From assembly GCF_014203355.1 (NCBI RefSeq), contig NZ_JACHIR010000001.1:1986038-2050037 (forward strand): DNA of 64,000 nt, given 5' to 3'. The notes under the pieces were generated by a model. It searched no databases. It saw nothing but the letters and a program-made list of their open reading frames with translations, and was not told the DNA's origin. This document shows positions 24,562 to 33,778 of the stretch, piece by piece (the stretch's first letter is position 1; each line of letters begins with the position of its first letter). The DNA comes from Kutzneria kofuensis. Lineage in GTDB: Bacteria > Actinomycetota > Actinomycetes > Mycobacteriales > Pseudonocardiaceae. Position numbers and translations under genes: made by a program.

Positions 24562-25987
24562 TACTACAGCCGCAGGCTGTGATGTTTGCGGTGTTGCCGC
24601 TGGTAGTGGCATCGCCGGGCGTGGGTCTGATGAAGTCGCCGCCAGTCCGACCATCGATCAGTGTGCGCTCGGGGGTGCGTCGGTCGCGTCAGGATGGCCC
24701 ACAAACGTCTGATCTCGTTGCACGACAACGGGATCAAACACTCGTGGCCGGCTGTGACGCCCCCTTTGCGTCGCGGTCGCGTTCAGCGGACGCGGTCACG
24801 GCCAGGAACGCGGCGGCCAGCATCGACAGCGTGACATGTCGGTACCACGCCTGATACTTGCGGACCTGGTAGTGGTCCAAGCCGGTCTCGTTCTTGGCGA
24901 ACTGGAAGGTTTCCTCGACACCCCAACGACTGCCGGCGACCCGGACAAGTTCTGCCAACGGCACGGGACGGCGGGTGTGGCAGATGTAGTACGCCAACTC
25001 GTCCGGCTTGCTGATCGACCGGCGCACCACGAGAAGGTGCTCGTCCGCGCCCGGGTCCAGCAGCAGCCAGTCATACAGCCGGCGCCCCTTGCTGCCCTCA
25101 CCGGCCGACAGGCGTTGCCAGCCCTTGCGCGGTGCGCTGCGAGCCAACGCATCCGCCCGCACAGCGCCTTTCGGGGTGGTGAAGCGCTGATCGCAGGAAA
25201 CGGCCATGACGTAGTCGATGTCGTTGTCTTCTAGCCAGGTTCGCAGGCCGGGATTGTCGCCGTATGCCTCGTCCGCGGTGAACCAGTCGATGTCCCTTCC
25301 CGCCTCCAGCAGGCGAGCCAGCATGTGTTGGGCCAGCACGGGCTTGGTCGCGAACTCCACATCCTCGTCGATCCCGGCCTCCGCGCAGCGCTCGCGGTCG
25401 TCGGTCCAGGACGCGGGCAGGTAGAGCTCGCGGTCGATCAACGCCCGCCCCCGGGCCGACACGTAGGTCAAGAACACGCCGAGTTGGCAGTTCTCGATCC
25501 GACCGGCGGTGCCGGAGTACTGCCGTTGGACACCGGCGGATTTGGTGCCTTTCTTGAGGAATCCGGTCTCGTCGGCGACCACGACCCCGGTGGGATCAGT
25601 GATCTGGTCCAGCACGTAGTCCCGCAGGTCGTCTCGGACCGCGTCGGCGTCCCAGCGGTAGAAGTTCAGCAGGCGCTGCATGCCGTCAGGGGCCAGGTCA
25701 CCGGCCTGCTCGGCGATCGTCCAGGAGTTCTTGCGCTCGGCGCCCGACAGCAAGCCCAGCAGGTACATCCTGGCCCGGTGGCGTGAGTCTGCCTGTGCGA
25801 ACCGGCCTGCGACCAGCGCGAACATGTCCTCGAACCCTGCCCGCCACCGCGCCAGGCGATCGTCCGCGTTCGTCTCCGGTAGGGCCGTGAGGTCCTGCTC
25901 CATGTCCGGCACACCCAAGTCGATCACGCATCGGCGGTCTCCGTGAACACGACACGCCGACAAGTATCACACCGTGCGGCTGTAGTA
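24562..25987 (-). mobile_element. IS701-family insertion sequence, copy 2
   Basis: The ends begin TACTACAGCCGCA in inverted orientation and a CTAG duplication flanks the element (24558-24561 and 25988-25991), giving 1,426 bp. It differs clearly from copy 1 in sequence, so the two are relatives rather than recent duplicates. It sits in the last codons of the YhgE/Pip-type gene. Confidence 0.88.
24564..25903 (-). CDS. IS701-family transposase, probably read with -1 frameshift
   Basis: From the ATG at 25903 the zero frame encodes VVADETGFLKKGTKSAG, RQYSGTAGRIENCQLGVFLTY, FTADEAYGDN and RVAGSRWGVEETFQFAKNETG, and stops at 24734. The C-terminal tail of the family, LIPLSCNEIRRLWAILTRP to the terminal TAG at 24564-24566, is in the -1 frame. 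It can be joined on A-AAG-GGG-G near 24765, exactly where copy 1 has the same heptamer. Arithmetic of the two frames is consistent with a single -1 slip. A longer in-frame start at 25963 is possible. Confidence 0.8.
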
Positions 25988-27917
25988 CTAGCCGCAGCCG
26001 CCGGGTGGACAGGTAACGACGCCGGTCCGTGACGAGAATCGCCGCCAGCACACCGACAATCAGCCACGCGGCGAGCTCGGCGATCCCGCTGTACAGCCCG
26101 GCATCGCCGGTCACCGCGGCACGAAGGCCGAGCACGGCGCCGTGCGTGGGCAGGTCGTCAGCCAGGGCGTAGAGCGGGCTCGGCAGCGTGGACACGATCC
26201 CGGTCGCCGAGGCAAGCACCAGCACGGCAAGGGAAGCGAGCCGTCCGGCGCGGCCGAAGATCGCCGTGACGGCCTGGTTGAGCGACACGAACGCGAACGC
26301 CGCCAGCAAGGCGACGCCGAGGAACTCGAACGCACCGCCGACACCGAGATGAAGCGCCGGAATGGCGATCGCGGTGATCGCGATCGCCGCCAGGGCGGCG
26401 GCTGTGGCGCCGGGTAGGGCTGCGCGGATGATGATTCGCCAGGTCGGCTCGCGCGCCGTCAACACGGCATCGGGGACGGCCCGTGTGACGAGGTAGGTGG
26501 CCAATGCCAACGCCCACAACGCAAGGACCGCGAACAGCGTGATGGCGAGCGTCCCCGATGGCGTGCTGTCCGAGGCGGTTGACGTCGGACTGGCGGCGAT
26601 TGTCTTGAGGTGATTGCGTTCCGCGTCGGTGTAGCTGGGAACCTGGTTGCGCCCCTTGTCCAGCGAAGACGCCAACTGCTGCGCGCCGTCATTCACCTTG
26701 CCGGTCCCGGCGCTCAGCTGCCGCGAGCCGTCGGCCAGCTGCTGCGCGCCGGAATTCGCCTGCCGCACACCGCTGTCCAGCTGCCGCGCGCCATCGGCGG
26801 CTGAGGCGATTCCCTGGGCAAGGAGACCGGATTGCTTGGCCAGCTGGGCGTTTCCGTTGGCGACCTGCCTGGCCCCGTTGGCCAGCGCCTGGATGCCGTC
26901 ACGGACCTGCACGGCCTCGGCCCGCATGGCGGCCTTGGCCCCGTCGATCTTGTCGGCGTCCGCGGTCAGCCGCGCTGCCGCCTGCCGGAGGTTGCCGCAG
27001 AACTGCGCGTCACCGCTGCACTGGTCGGCCAGCCGCTGGATGTCGGCGGCCGCGGCGGTGGCGGACGGCAGGGCGTCGATGGCGGCGATGATCCGGTCGG
27101 CCAGCGGGACGATCGTGCCGGCGAGCTTTTCGTTGCCCTGCGCGACTTGCTCCGCCCCGGCGGCGAGTTGTTTGGTCAGGGCGGGCAGCTGCGCGGTGTC
27201 CCGCTCGGCCTGGCTGAGGCCGCTGGAAAGCTGGGCCGAGCCGGCAGCCAGTTGCGACGTGCCCGCCGCGAGCCTGGCGGCGCCGTCGGCGAGCTGTTGC
27301 GCGCCGGGCACGAGCTGGCGCGTGCCGTCGGCCAGTTGGCCGGCGCCGTCGGCGGCCTGGTTGATCTGGCCGTGAATGGTGGTGAAGCCGACGTAGATGT
27401 TGGCCAGGTAGGTCTCGACGACCTGGTTGTTCAACGTGTGCTGGGTGCTGTCGGCGATCCGTTGCGACAGCGAGGGATCCATGACGCCGGTGCTCGCGGA
27501 CGTCTTGACGTCGACCACGGCCCGAGAAGCGTCGAGCGGCTTGCCGGCCGCGGCGGAGGTCGCGCGGGTAGAGAAGTCCTTCGGGATGGTCACGACGGCC
27601 GCGTAGGTTCCGTTGCCCAGCCCCGAATTCGCATCGGACGCGTCGGTGAGCACCCACTTGTAGGCCGAACTGGCGCTGTGCGTGAGGTCGCCGGCAAGTT
27701 CGCGGCCGAGCGGGATGAGCTGCCCGTTCACGGTGACCGGCTCGTCGTTGTTGACCACGGCCGCGGTCGCGGTGCCGTGGTCGCTGTCCGGCGACCACAG
27801 CGCCCACGTGAGCAGGCCCATGATCAGCACCGGCACCGCGATGAGGCCTGTCCAGGTCTTCCAGGTAAGCGGGCCGGCGGCCAGCGCCCGGGCGGAGTTG
27901 GCGAACGGCTTGAACAT
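25988..27917 (-). CDS. YhgE/Pip-family membrane protein, 3' end disrupted by IS701
   Basis: The protein has an N-terminal helix (WTGLIAVPVLIMGLLTWALW), a long extracytoplasmic region made of repeated heptad-like units (QLADG, QLAAG, ARQLDSG) around residues 190-430, and about five C-terminal helices. This is the YhgE/Pip plan, an ABC-2-like membrane family often paired with MMPL transporters, as here. The IS701 insertion falls at codon 643. Without it the gene would end RLRLAAA-stop, so only the last residues are replaced, and the frame now runs on into the element to 25698 (739 aa). It overlaps the MMPL stop by one base. Confidence 0.8.
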
Positions 27918-30571
27918 CAGTGCACCTCGACGGGCTGGGCGAGGGAGAACAGACGGGCGTCGGCCGGCAGCAGGTCGGCGAGCCGATCGGGGTCCTGGCA
28001 GGTCAGCACCACGGACACCGGGCGCCCGGAGGCGGTGTGCCGGCGGGCGATCAGGTCGCGCAACGCGTCCCGCTCGTCGGTCCGCAGCACCAGGTCGGCG
28101 TCGTCGATCAGGACGAGCTCGACGTCGTCGGCGAGGGCGGTCGCCATCTCGCGGGCCGGAGCGGAGCTGTCCCGGCAGCCGATCACCGTGACCTCGCGGC
28201 GCAGGGCGTGCACGTGTTGCGGCAGCACCCGGCCGAGCACCTTGAGGTCCCCCTTGAGTTTGGTGATCCGGCCGGCGAGCGTGAAGAGCAAGGCGGTCTT
28301 GCCGGCGCCGTGCAACACCAGAACGCCACCTCGTGGCACGTGCAGATCGATGTCGCGATAGACCGGTCGGCCGCGATCGTCGTCCACGCCGAGGCCACGA
28401 GCGCTGATCGCCTCGTCAACGCCGGGCCAGTCGGCCAACTGTAGCTCGTGCACCAAGGAATCACCCTCGGCGTCGAACACCGGCAGCGCCCGGTCCAGCG
28501 CCGGCGGCAGGCCCCAGGCCCGGTGCCCGAGCAGCGCCAACACCGCCGGCACCAAGGTCATGCGCACCACGAAGGCGTCGACGAACACGCCGACCGCCAG
28601 GCTGAACGCGATCGGCTTGATCGTGGCGCTGCCCTCCGGCACGAAGGCGGCGAACACCGCGAACATGATCACTGCGGCGGCGACCACGACCCGTGACGCC
28701 GAGACGAAGCCGGATTCGACGGCTCGGTGCGGATCCCCGTTGTGCACGTAGTCCTCACGGATCCGCGACACCAGGAACACCTCGTAGTCCATGGCCAGGC
28801 CGAACAGCACTCCCATCAGGATGATCGGCAGGAAGCTGATCACGCTGCCGGTGTGGGTGACGCGCAGCGCGTCGGCGAGATGGCCCTGATCGAACACGAA
28901 CGACGTGGCGCCGAAGGCCGCGCCGACCGAGAGCAGATAGCCGGCGGTGGCCTTGATCGGCACCCAGATCGAGCGGAACACCATCGCCAGCAGGATCAGC
29001 GACAGCCCGACCACGAGAATCCCGAACGGCAGCAGGGCGTTGCCGAGCTGCGCCGACACGTCGATGCCGACCGCGGTGATGCCGGTGACGGCGGTCTTCG
29101 TGCCGTACGCGTCCTCGAAGTGCTGCTCGGAGTCGCGCAACCGGTGCACCAGGTCGTCCGTCTGCGGCGAATCCGGCGCGGTGGTCGGAACCACCTGGAT
29201 GATCCCGGTGTCGCCCTTGGGGTTCGGCGTGGCCAGCGGCACCGCGGCGACGCCCGGCATAGTCCGGATCTCGCCGGCGATCTTGTTCACTAGGCCGACG
29301 GGATCGGTGCTGGTGATGATGTCCGCGGTGACGATCAGCGGCCCGTTGTAGCCGGGCCCGAAGTGCTCGCTGACCACGTCGTAGGTGTCGCGGGCCGGGC
29401 TGCCCTGCTCCTCGGTGCCGTTGTCGGGCAGCGCCAGCCGCAGGTCGATGGCCGGGATCGTGCACACCGCCAAGGCGGCGATGACTGCGATCACCGTGAC
29501 CAGGGGCGCCTTCGTTGCGGTCCGCACCCACCAGCGGGCCACCTGAGGACGCTTGACCTTCCTCTTCCGGCGCTGCCGTGGCCTCAACCGTCGTCCGGCG
29601 AAGGCCATCAGCGCCGGCACGAGCGTGACCGCGATGCAGACGGCCAACGCGACTGCGACGGCCGCCGCAACGCCCATGGTGGTGAGGAACGGGATGCCGG
29701 CGACGGCCAGCCCGAGCAGCGCGATCACCACCGTCAGGCCGGCGAAGATCACCGCCGAGCCGGCCGTCGCCGTCGCGCGGGCAATGGATTCCTCGACGTC
29801 GAGGCCGTCGTCGAGTTGATCACGGTGCCGGGACAGCAGGAACAGGGCGTAGTCGATGCCGACGGCCAGCCCCAGCATCACGGCGAGCATCGGCGCGGTC
29901 GACGAGATCGGCACGACCAGCGTCGCCAGGTACACCAGGCTGATCGAGATGCCGACGCCGAGCACGGCCGTCAGCAGCGGCATGACCGCGGCGATGATCG
30001 ACCGGAACATCAGCAGCAACACCATCAAGGCGATGACGAGGCCGATGCCCTCGGTGGGGCTGAGCTTGGGCACGCGATTCGAGAAGGCGTCGCCGCCGGT
30101 GTAGACGTGCGTGCCGGTCTTGGCCGCGAGGTCGTCGGCGATGGCCGTGAGCCGGCCCTTGGTGTCGGCGTGGACCTGCGCCTGCTGCACCTTCAGCGGC
30201 ACCGCGATCAGCTGGGCACGGCCGTCACCGGAGACGCCGCCGTCCGCGGCGGTCGCGACCTGGTCCACCTTCTTGATCTCGTTCACGGCGTCGGCGACCG
30301 CGTTTTTGATGGCCGGCGTGTCGACCCGCCGTCCCGCCGGACTGAGCAGCACCAGCTGCGCCGAGGTCCCACTGACCTCCGGGAAGACGCGACCGAGGTG
30401 GTCGAGGGCGTCCTGGGACTCGGACCCGGGGATGGCGAACGTGTCGTCAGTCCCCTGCTCAAGCAGCACGGCGCCGCCGCCCGCGGCGGCCAGCACCACC
30501 AGCCACACGGCCAGGACTAGCACCTTCGCCCGGGCGGCGGCCCGGCCGAGGCGGTAGAGGAACGAGGACAC
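27917..30571 (-). CDS. MMPL/RND-type transporter with C-terminal ABC-like ATPase domain
   Basis: The first 720 residues follow the MMPL plan: a helix near 14-35, a large loop, then helix bundles at about 170-320 and 520-690, with GLAVGIDYALFLLSRHR and GLAMDYEVFLVSRIRED motifs. The last 150 residues resemble an ABC nucleotide-binding domain (PVYRDIDLHVPRGGVLVLHG, AGKTALLFTLAG, and Walker B ELVLIDDADLVL). The P-loop is shortened (VLHGAGKT lacks the first Gly) and there is no LSGGQ signature. Such proteins export lipids or hydrophobic compounds. The operator for the divergent TetR lies just upstream of the start. Confidence 0.88.
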   Translation of the reverse strand: MSSFLYRLGRAAARAKVLVLAVWLVVLAAAGGGAVLLEQGTDDTFAIPGSESQDALDHLGRVFPEVSGTSAQLVLLSPAGRRVDTPAIKNAVADAVNEIKKVDQVATAADGGVSGDGRAQLIAVPLKVQQAQVHADTKGRLTAIADDLAAKTGTHVYTGGDAFSNRVPKLSPTEGIGLVIALMVLLLMFRSIIAAVMPLLTAVLGVGISISLVYLATLVVPISSTAPMLAVMLGLAVGIDYALFLLSRHRDQLDDGLDVEESIARATATAGSAVIFAGLTVVIALLGLAVAGIPFLTTMGVAAAVAVALAVCIAVTLVPALMAFAGRRLRPRQRRKRKVKRPQVARWWVRTATKAPLVTVIAVIAALAVCTIPAIDLRLALPDNGTEEQGSPARDTYDVVSEHFGPGYNGPLIVTADIITSTDPVGLVNKIAGEIRTMPGVAAVPLATPNPKGDTGIIQVVPTTAPDSPQTDDLVHRLRDSEQHFEDAYGTKTAVTGITAVGIDVSAQLGNALLPFGILVVGLSLILLAMVFRSIWVPIKATAGYLLSVGAAFGATSFVFDQGHLADALRVTHTGSVISFLPIILMGVLFGLAMDYEVFLVSRIREDYVHNGDPHRAVESGFVSASRVVVAAAVIMFAVFAAFVPEGSATIKPIAFSLAVGVFVDAFVVRMTLVPAVLALLGHRAWGLPPALDRALPVFDAEGDSLVHELQLADWPGVDEAISARGLGVDDDRGRPVYRDIDLHVPRGGVLVLHGAGKTALLFTLAGRITKLKGDLKVLGRVLPQHVHALRREVTVIGCRDSSAPAREMATALADDVELVLIDDADLVLRTDERDALRDLIARRHTASGRPVSVVLTCQDPDRLADLLPADARLFSLAQPVEVH

Positions 30572-30592
30572 GATCGGCTCCCTTGTCGGGTT

Positions 30593-30626
30593 GGATACGT
30601 CATGTATCGTAATGCATGATGTATCC
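30593..30626. promoter_or_regulatory. palindromic operator between MMPL and tetR genes
   Basis: Arms GGATACGTCATG (30593-30604) and CATGATGTATCC (30615-30626) form a 12-bp inverted repeat with one mismatch and a 10-nt spacer. It sits 22 nt before the MMPL start and 34 nt before the tetR start. This is the position and size expected of a TetR autoregulatory operator controlling both directions. Confidence 0.75.
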
Positions 30627-30659
30627 GATGCAGTGTGTATCGAGTCACGGACGGGTGAA

Positions 30660-31292
30660 ATGACGCGGCGACGGGCGGAGACGCGGCGACGGGTGATCGA
30701 CGCCGCCTACGAGGTGTTCAGCGAGCTGGGCATCCGGGACGCGCCGGTGGAGCTGATCTGCGAGCGCGCCGGCTTCACGCGGGGCGCCTTCTACTCCAAC
30801 TTCGCCAGCAAGGAGGAGCTGTTCCTCGCTGTGTACGAGGTGCAGATGCAGGAACGCGTCGACCGGCTGCGGGCCGCCGTGCGGGCCGCGATCGACGACG
30901 CTGACACGACCGACCCCGATGTCGCGACCGACGTGCTCCGCCAGGCCGGCACGCTGTTCATGGAGTCGCTGACCGCGGATCGCACCTGGTACCTGCTCAC
31001 CGCCGAATTCCACGCCCAGGCGCTGCGCCAGGAGGAACTGCGCACGCCGACTTCCGCGGCCCAGCGCCGGTTCCACGACAGCCTGGCCGAGATCCTGCTG
31101 TCGGCGCTGGACCGCCTGGGCTATCGGCTGACCGTGGACCCGCTCAGCGCCGTCGTCACGATCACCGGGCTGTACACGACCATGCTCGAACGCGTGATCA
31201 TCGACGGCTCCGCCGACGACGGCCGGTACGTGACCGACGTGCTGCCCCGGCTGTTCGCCGCCCTGATCGTGCCGGCAGACAAGGAAAGCTGA
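30660..31292 (+). CDS. TetR-family transcriptional regulator
   Basis: ATG at 30660 starts a 210-residue protein with the TetR HTH, RRRVIDAAYEVFSELGIRDAPVELICERAGFTRGAFYSNFASKEELF (in consecutive segments), followed by an all-helical ligand pocket. It is divergent from the MMPL/YhgE operon across the palindrome at 30593-30626, so it is the likely local repressor of that export system. The stop overlaps the ATG of the amidohydrolase gene by one base (TGATG), which suggests that the enzyme is coexpressed and perhaps acts on the exported compound. Confidence 0.9.
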   Translation: MTRRRAETRRRVIDAAYEVFSELGIRDAPVELICERAGFTRGAFYSNFASKEELFLAVYEVQMQERVDRLRAAVRAAIDDADTTDPDVATDVLRQAGTLFMESLTADRTWYLLTAEFHAQALRQEELRTPTSAAQRRFHDSLAEILLSALDRLGYRLTVDPLSAVVTITGLYTTMLERVIIDGSADDGRYVTDVLPRLFAALIVPADKES

Positions 31293-32251
31293 TGCGCATC
31301 GACACGCACCAACACGTCGTCCCGCCCCGCTACGCGGATTGGATGCGGGACAAGGGAATCCGCCCGGGCGGCATCGACCTGCCGGCCTGGTCGGAGTCGT
31401 CGGCGCTGAAGTTCATGGACGGCCACGGCATCCGCACCGGCATCCTGTCGCTGTCCACGCCCGGCGTGTACTTCGGCGACGTGACCGAGGCCCGGTCCTG
31501 GGCCCGCGAGATCAACGAGTACTGCGCGGACGTCGTGACCCGGCGACCGGACCGGTTCGGCTTCTTCGCCACGCTGACGTTGCCGGACGTCGAAGGGGCG
31601 CTGGCGGAGGCGGCGTACGCGCTGGACGAGCTGCACGCCGACGGCATCGTGTTGCTGGCCAACAACGACGGCCGCTACCTCGGCGACCCGACGTTCGCCC
31701 CGTTGCTGGACTTCCTGCACCGCCGCTCGGTTGCGGTGTTCGTGCATCCCGGCGAGCTGCCGGCGCCCGAGGTGCCCGGCATCCCCACCTTCACCGCGGA
31801 CTTCCTGCTCGACACCACCCGCACGGCGATCAGCCTGATCCTGTCCGGGTCGATGGACCGGTATGCCGACATCAAGTTCATCCTCGCGCACGCCGGCGGC
31901 TTCGTGCCGTACATCGCGTACCGCATCCTGCTGACCATGTTGAACGCCAAGAACAAGGTGCAGCAGCTGTGGGCGCTGGTCGATCAGAAGCACCAGGTGC
32001 CCAAGCATCTGGCGGTGCTGCGGCAGTTCTACTACGACATCGCGCTGTCGGCGAGCCCCGCCGCGCTGCCGAGCCTGCTCGAGGTGGCCGACCCGGACCA
32101 CATCACCTACGGCAGCGACTTCCCGTTCGCGCCGGCGGCCGCGGTCGGGTTCATCAACAAGCAGTACGAGAACTACAAGCTGTCGCCGGCCCTGCGGACG
32201 GCGATCGACCGCGGCAACTCGGAGACACTTTTCCCGCGGTTGAAGGTATGA
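31292..32251 (+). CDS. amidohydrolase family 2 protein (ACMSD / 6-methylsalicylate decarboxylase-like)
   Basis: The 319-residue protein starts with the metal-binding HxH motif (H6, H8 in RIDTHQHVVPP). Conserved blocks follow: VFVHPGELPAP, ILAHAGGFVPYIAYR and ITYGSDFPFAP, with the catalytic Asp. This is the TIM-barrel amidohydrolase_2 family, whose members decarboxylate aromatic or aminomuconate acids using a Zn ion. The exact substrate is not evident. It is translationally coupled to the TetR gene. Confidence 0.85.
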   Translation: MRIDTHQHVVPPRYADWMRDKGIRPGGIDLPAWSESSALKFMDGHGIRTGILSLSTPGVYFGDVTEARSWAREINEYCADVVTRRPDRFGFFATLTLPDVEGALAEAAYALDELHADGIVLLANNDGRYLGDPTFAPLLDFLHRRSVAVFVHPGELPAPEVPGIPTFTADFLLDTTRTAISLILSGSMDRYADIKFILAHAGGFVPYIAYRILLTMLNAKNKVQQLWALVDQKHQVPKHLAVLRQFYYDIALSASPAALPSLLEVADPDHITYGSDFPFAPAAAVGFINKQYENYKLSPALRTAIDRGNSETLFPRLKV

Positions 32252-32258
32252 TGCGTTC

Positions 32259-32300
32259 GTGACCTTGACCGCGTGCCTGAGCTGGTGGCGTCCCGCCTAG
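32259..32300 (+). CDS. Trp leader peptide (MTLTACLSWWRPA)
   Basis: A 13-codon frame from GTG at 32259 to TAG at 32300 contains tandem Trp codons (TGG TGG at 32283-32288). It lies 108 nt upstream of a tryptophanyl-tRNA synthetase gene and is followed by alternative hairpins. This is the architecture of ribosome-mediated attenuation. It was missed by length filters. A purine-rich stretch at 32243-32247 (GAAGG) may serve as ribosome site. Confidence 0.75.
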   Translation: MTLTACLSWWRPA

Positions 32301-32345
32301 GGACGGCCCCATCACGCACGCGCGTGCCGTCCGAATGGACGGCAC
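32301..32345 (+). promoter_or_regulatory. trpS attenuator: mutually exclusive hairpins
   Basis: GGACGGC at 32301-32307, immediately after the leader stop codon, can pair with GCCGTCC at 32326-32332. The same GCCGTCC, extended to GTGCCGTCC (32324-32332), can instead pair perfectly with GGACGGCAC at 32337-32345 around a GAAT loop. A ribosome stalled on the Trp codons would cover the first arm and favour the second hairpin. Which hairpin terminates, and whether GTCCG-TTCAT-CGGAC further on takes part, is not decided by sequence. Confidence 0.6.
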
Positions 32346-32408
32346 AGGCACTCCTCTCCACTGCGGGGCGGTGTCCGTTCATCGGACCCGACCTCTTGGA
32401 GAGAAGTC

Positions 32409-33416
32409 ATGTTGGAGAAGCAGATCCAGGCCCACCCCGAGCGCTTCCGCGTGCTCACCGGCGACCGGCCGACCGGCCCGCTGCACCTCGGGCACCTGTT
32501 CGGCACGCTGCAGAACCGCGTCCGACTGCAGGACATGGGCGTCGACCTGTTCGTGATCATCGCCGACTACCAGGTGTTGACCGACCGGGACGTGGCCGAC
32601 CGGCTGGCCGAGACCGTCGAAGGACTGGTGCTGGACTACCTCGCTGTCGGCATCGACCCCGAGCGCGCGACCGTCTTCACGCACAGCGCCATACCCGCGT
32701 TGAACCAGCTGATGCTGCCGTTCCTGAGCCTGGTCTCGGTGCCCGAACTGCAGCGCAATCCCACCGTGAAGGAGGAGATCGCGCACTCCCGACAGTCCGC
32801 GGTCAGCGGGCTGATGTTCACCTATCCCGTGCACCAGGCGGCGGACATCCTGTTCTGCAAGGGAAACCTCGTACCGGTGGGACGGGATCAGCTGCCGCAC
32901 GTGGAGATCACGCGGACCATCGCGCGCCGGTTCACCGAGCGCTACGGCCCCGTGTTCCCCGAGCCGGACGCCCTGCTGTCGTCGGCGCCGGTGCTGCTCG
33001 GCACTGACGGCACGAAGATGAGCAAGAGCCGGAACAACGCGATCGCCATCGGCGCGAGCGCGGACGAGACGGCGCGGCTGCTCAAGGGCGCTCGCACCGA
33101 CACCGACCGTCACATCACCTACGATCCCGTTGGCCGGCCGGAGGTTTCCAGCCTTGTGCTGCTCGCCGCCCTGTGCCTGGGCCGCTCGCCGGAGGACGTC
33201 GCCGCCGAGATCGGCAGCGGTGGCGCTGCCGCGTTGAAGCGCACGGTCACCGAGGCCGTGAACGAGTTCCTGGCCCCGATGCGCGCCCGGCGCGCCGACT
33301 ACGCCGCCGACACGGGGTACGTGCGGAAGATCATCCAGATCGGCAACGAGCGGGCCAACGCCATCGCCGACGCCACGCTGGCCGAGGTCCGAACGGCCAT
33401 GGGCACGGCCTACTGA
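32409..33416 (+). CDS. trpS: tryptophanyl-tRNA synthetase (probably the inducible auxiliary form)
   Basis: The 335-residue class I synthetase has a HIGH-like PLHLGHL motif at residues 24-30 and KMSKS at 203-207, both intact, plus the conserved PVHQAADILFCKG and VGRDQLPH segments. It charges tRNA-Trp with tryptophan. The Shine-Dalgarno is GGAGAG. A Trp-codon leader upstream strongly suggests attenuation control, as established for the auxiliary indolmycin-resistant TrpRS1 of Streptomyces coelicolor. A second, housekeeping trpS would then be expected elsewhere in the genome. Confidence 0.93.
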   Translation: MLEKQIQAHPERFRVLTGDRPTGPLHLGHLFGTLQNRVRLQDMGVDLFVIIADYQVLTDRDVADRLAETVEGLVLDYLAVGIDPERATVFTHSAIPALNQLMLPFLSLVSVPELQRNPTVKEEIAHSRQSAVSGLMFTYPVHQAADILFCKGNLVPVGRDQLPHVEITRTIARRFTERYGPVFPEPDALLSSAPVLLGTDGTKMSKSRNNAIAIGASADETARLLKGARTDTDRHITYDPVGRPEVSSLVLLAALCLGRSPEDVAAEIGSGGAAALKRTVTEAVNEFLAPMRARRADYAADTGYVRKIIQIGNERANAIADATLAEVRTAMGTAY

Positions 33417-33698
33417 TTCCGGTGCCGCCCCGACTGGTACGCGCGGCACATGGTGGCCGAGCAGGCCGCCACCGAACTGCCCACCCGAGCGCTACCAGCG
33501 GATTCAACCCTCTCTCAAGGATTTCGTCGCCGCCTCCCACTACGGTGTGGCCAGCACGGTGCACCGTGTCTCCCCGATCTGGGCCGTCGGGCGGCCTCCC
33601 CAGCCCGCCCGGCGGTCCTCCCACTCAGCGGCCACACACCCCGGCACCGCCGGTCGTGCCAATCGGATTCGGCGGCACTTCCCTCTTCGACAACAAAT

Positions 33699-33727
33699 GA
33701 GGCCCCGTCCACAATGGACGGGGCCTC
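33699..33727. terminator. hairpin downstream of attL (native tRNA-Asn terminator)
   Basis: GAGGCCCCGTCC and GGACGGGGCCTC form a perfect 12-bp stem around ACAAT. A nearly identical hairpin lies at 47751-47777, just past the 3' end of tRNA-Asn. This copy was presumably the tRNA's own terminator before element 2 inserted. The preceding stretch 33417-33698 has no supportable gene; a short DWYARHMVAEQ-like run near 33436 may be a gene remnant. Confidence 0.7.
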
Positions 33728-33739
33728 ACCTGGGATAAC

Positions 33740-33778
33740 GCTCCTCCAGCTGGACTCGAACCAGCAACCCTGCGATTA
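33740..33778. repeat. attL: 39-bp copy of the tRNA-Asn 3' end
   Basis: This copy matches the tRNA-Asn gene from just past the discriminator base through the T-arm to the anticodon stem and then diverges. It is a tRNA fragment without acceptor 5' strand or anticodon and is not a functional tRNA. The identical partner is 47792-47830. The crossover must lie within the shared segment. Confidence 0.92.

Noticed and set aside
26832-30557. Very long plus-strand frames opposite the YhgE/Pip and MMPL genes
   Set aside because: They are typical antisense shadows of GC-rich genes, rich in Arg, Gly and His, without domains or ribosome sites, while the minus-strand frames have clear families.
32301-32408. 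A T-box riboswitch in front of trpS
   Set aside because: No T-box core sequence or specifier stem is visible, and the tandem Trp codons with alternative hairpins explain the leader better.
33436-33560. A possible remnant protein (DWYARHMVAEQAATELP) after trpS
   Set aside because: The short run looks like the end of a conserved protein family, possibly glyoxalase-like, but it has no start and soon degenerates. Too little to annotate.
33740-33778. A second tRNA-Asn gene at the left end of element 2
   Set aside because: Only the 3' 39 bp are present. No anticodon or 5' acceptor strand exists, so it is the att repeat.
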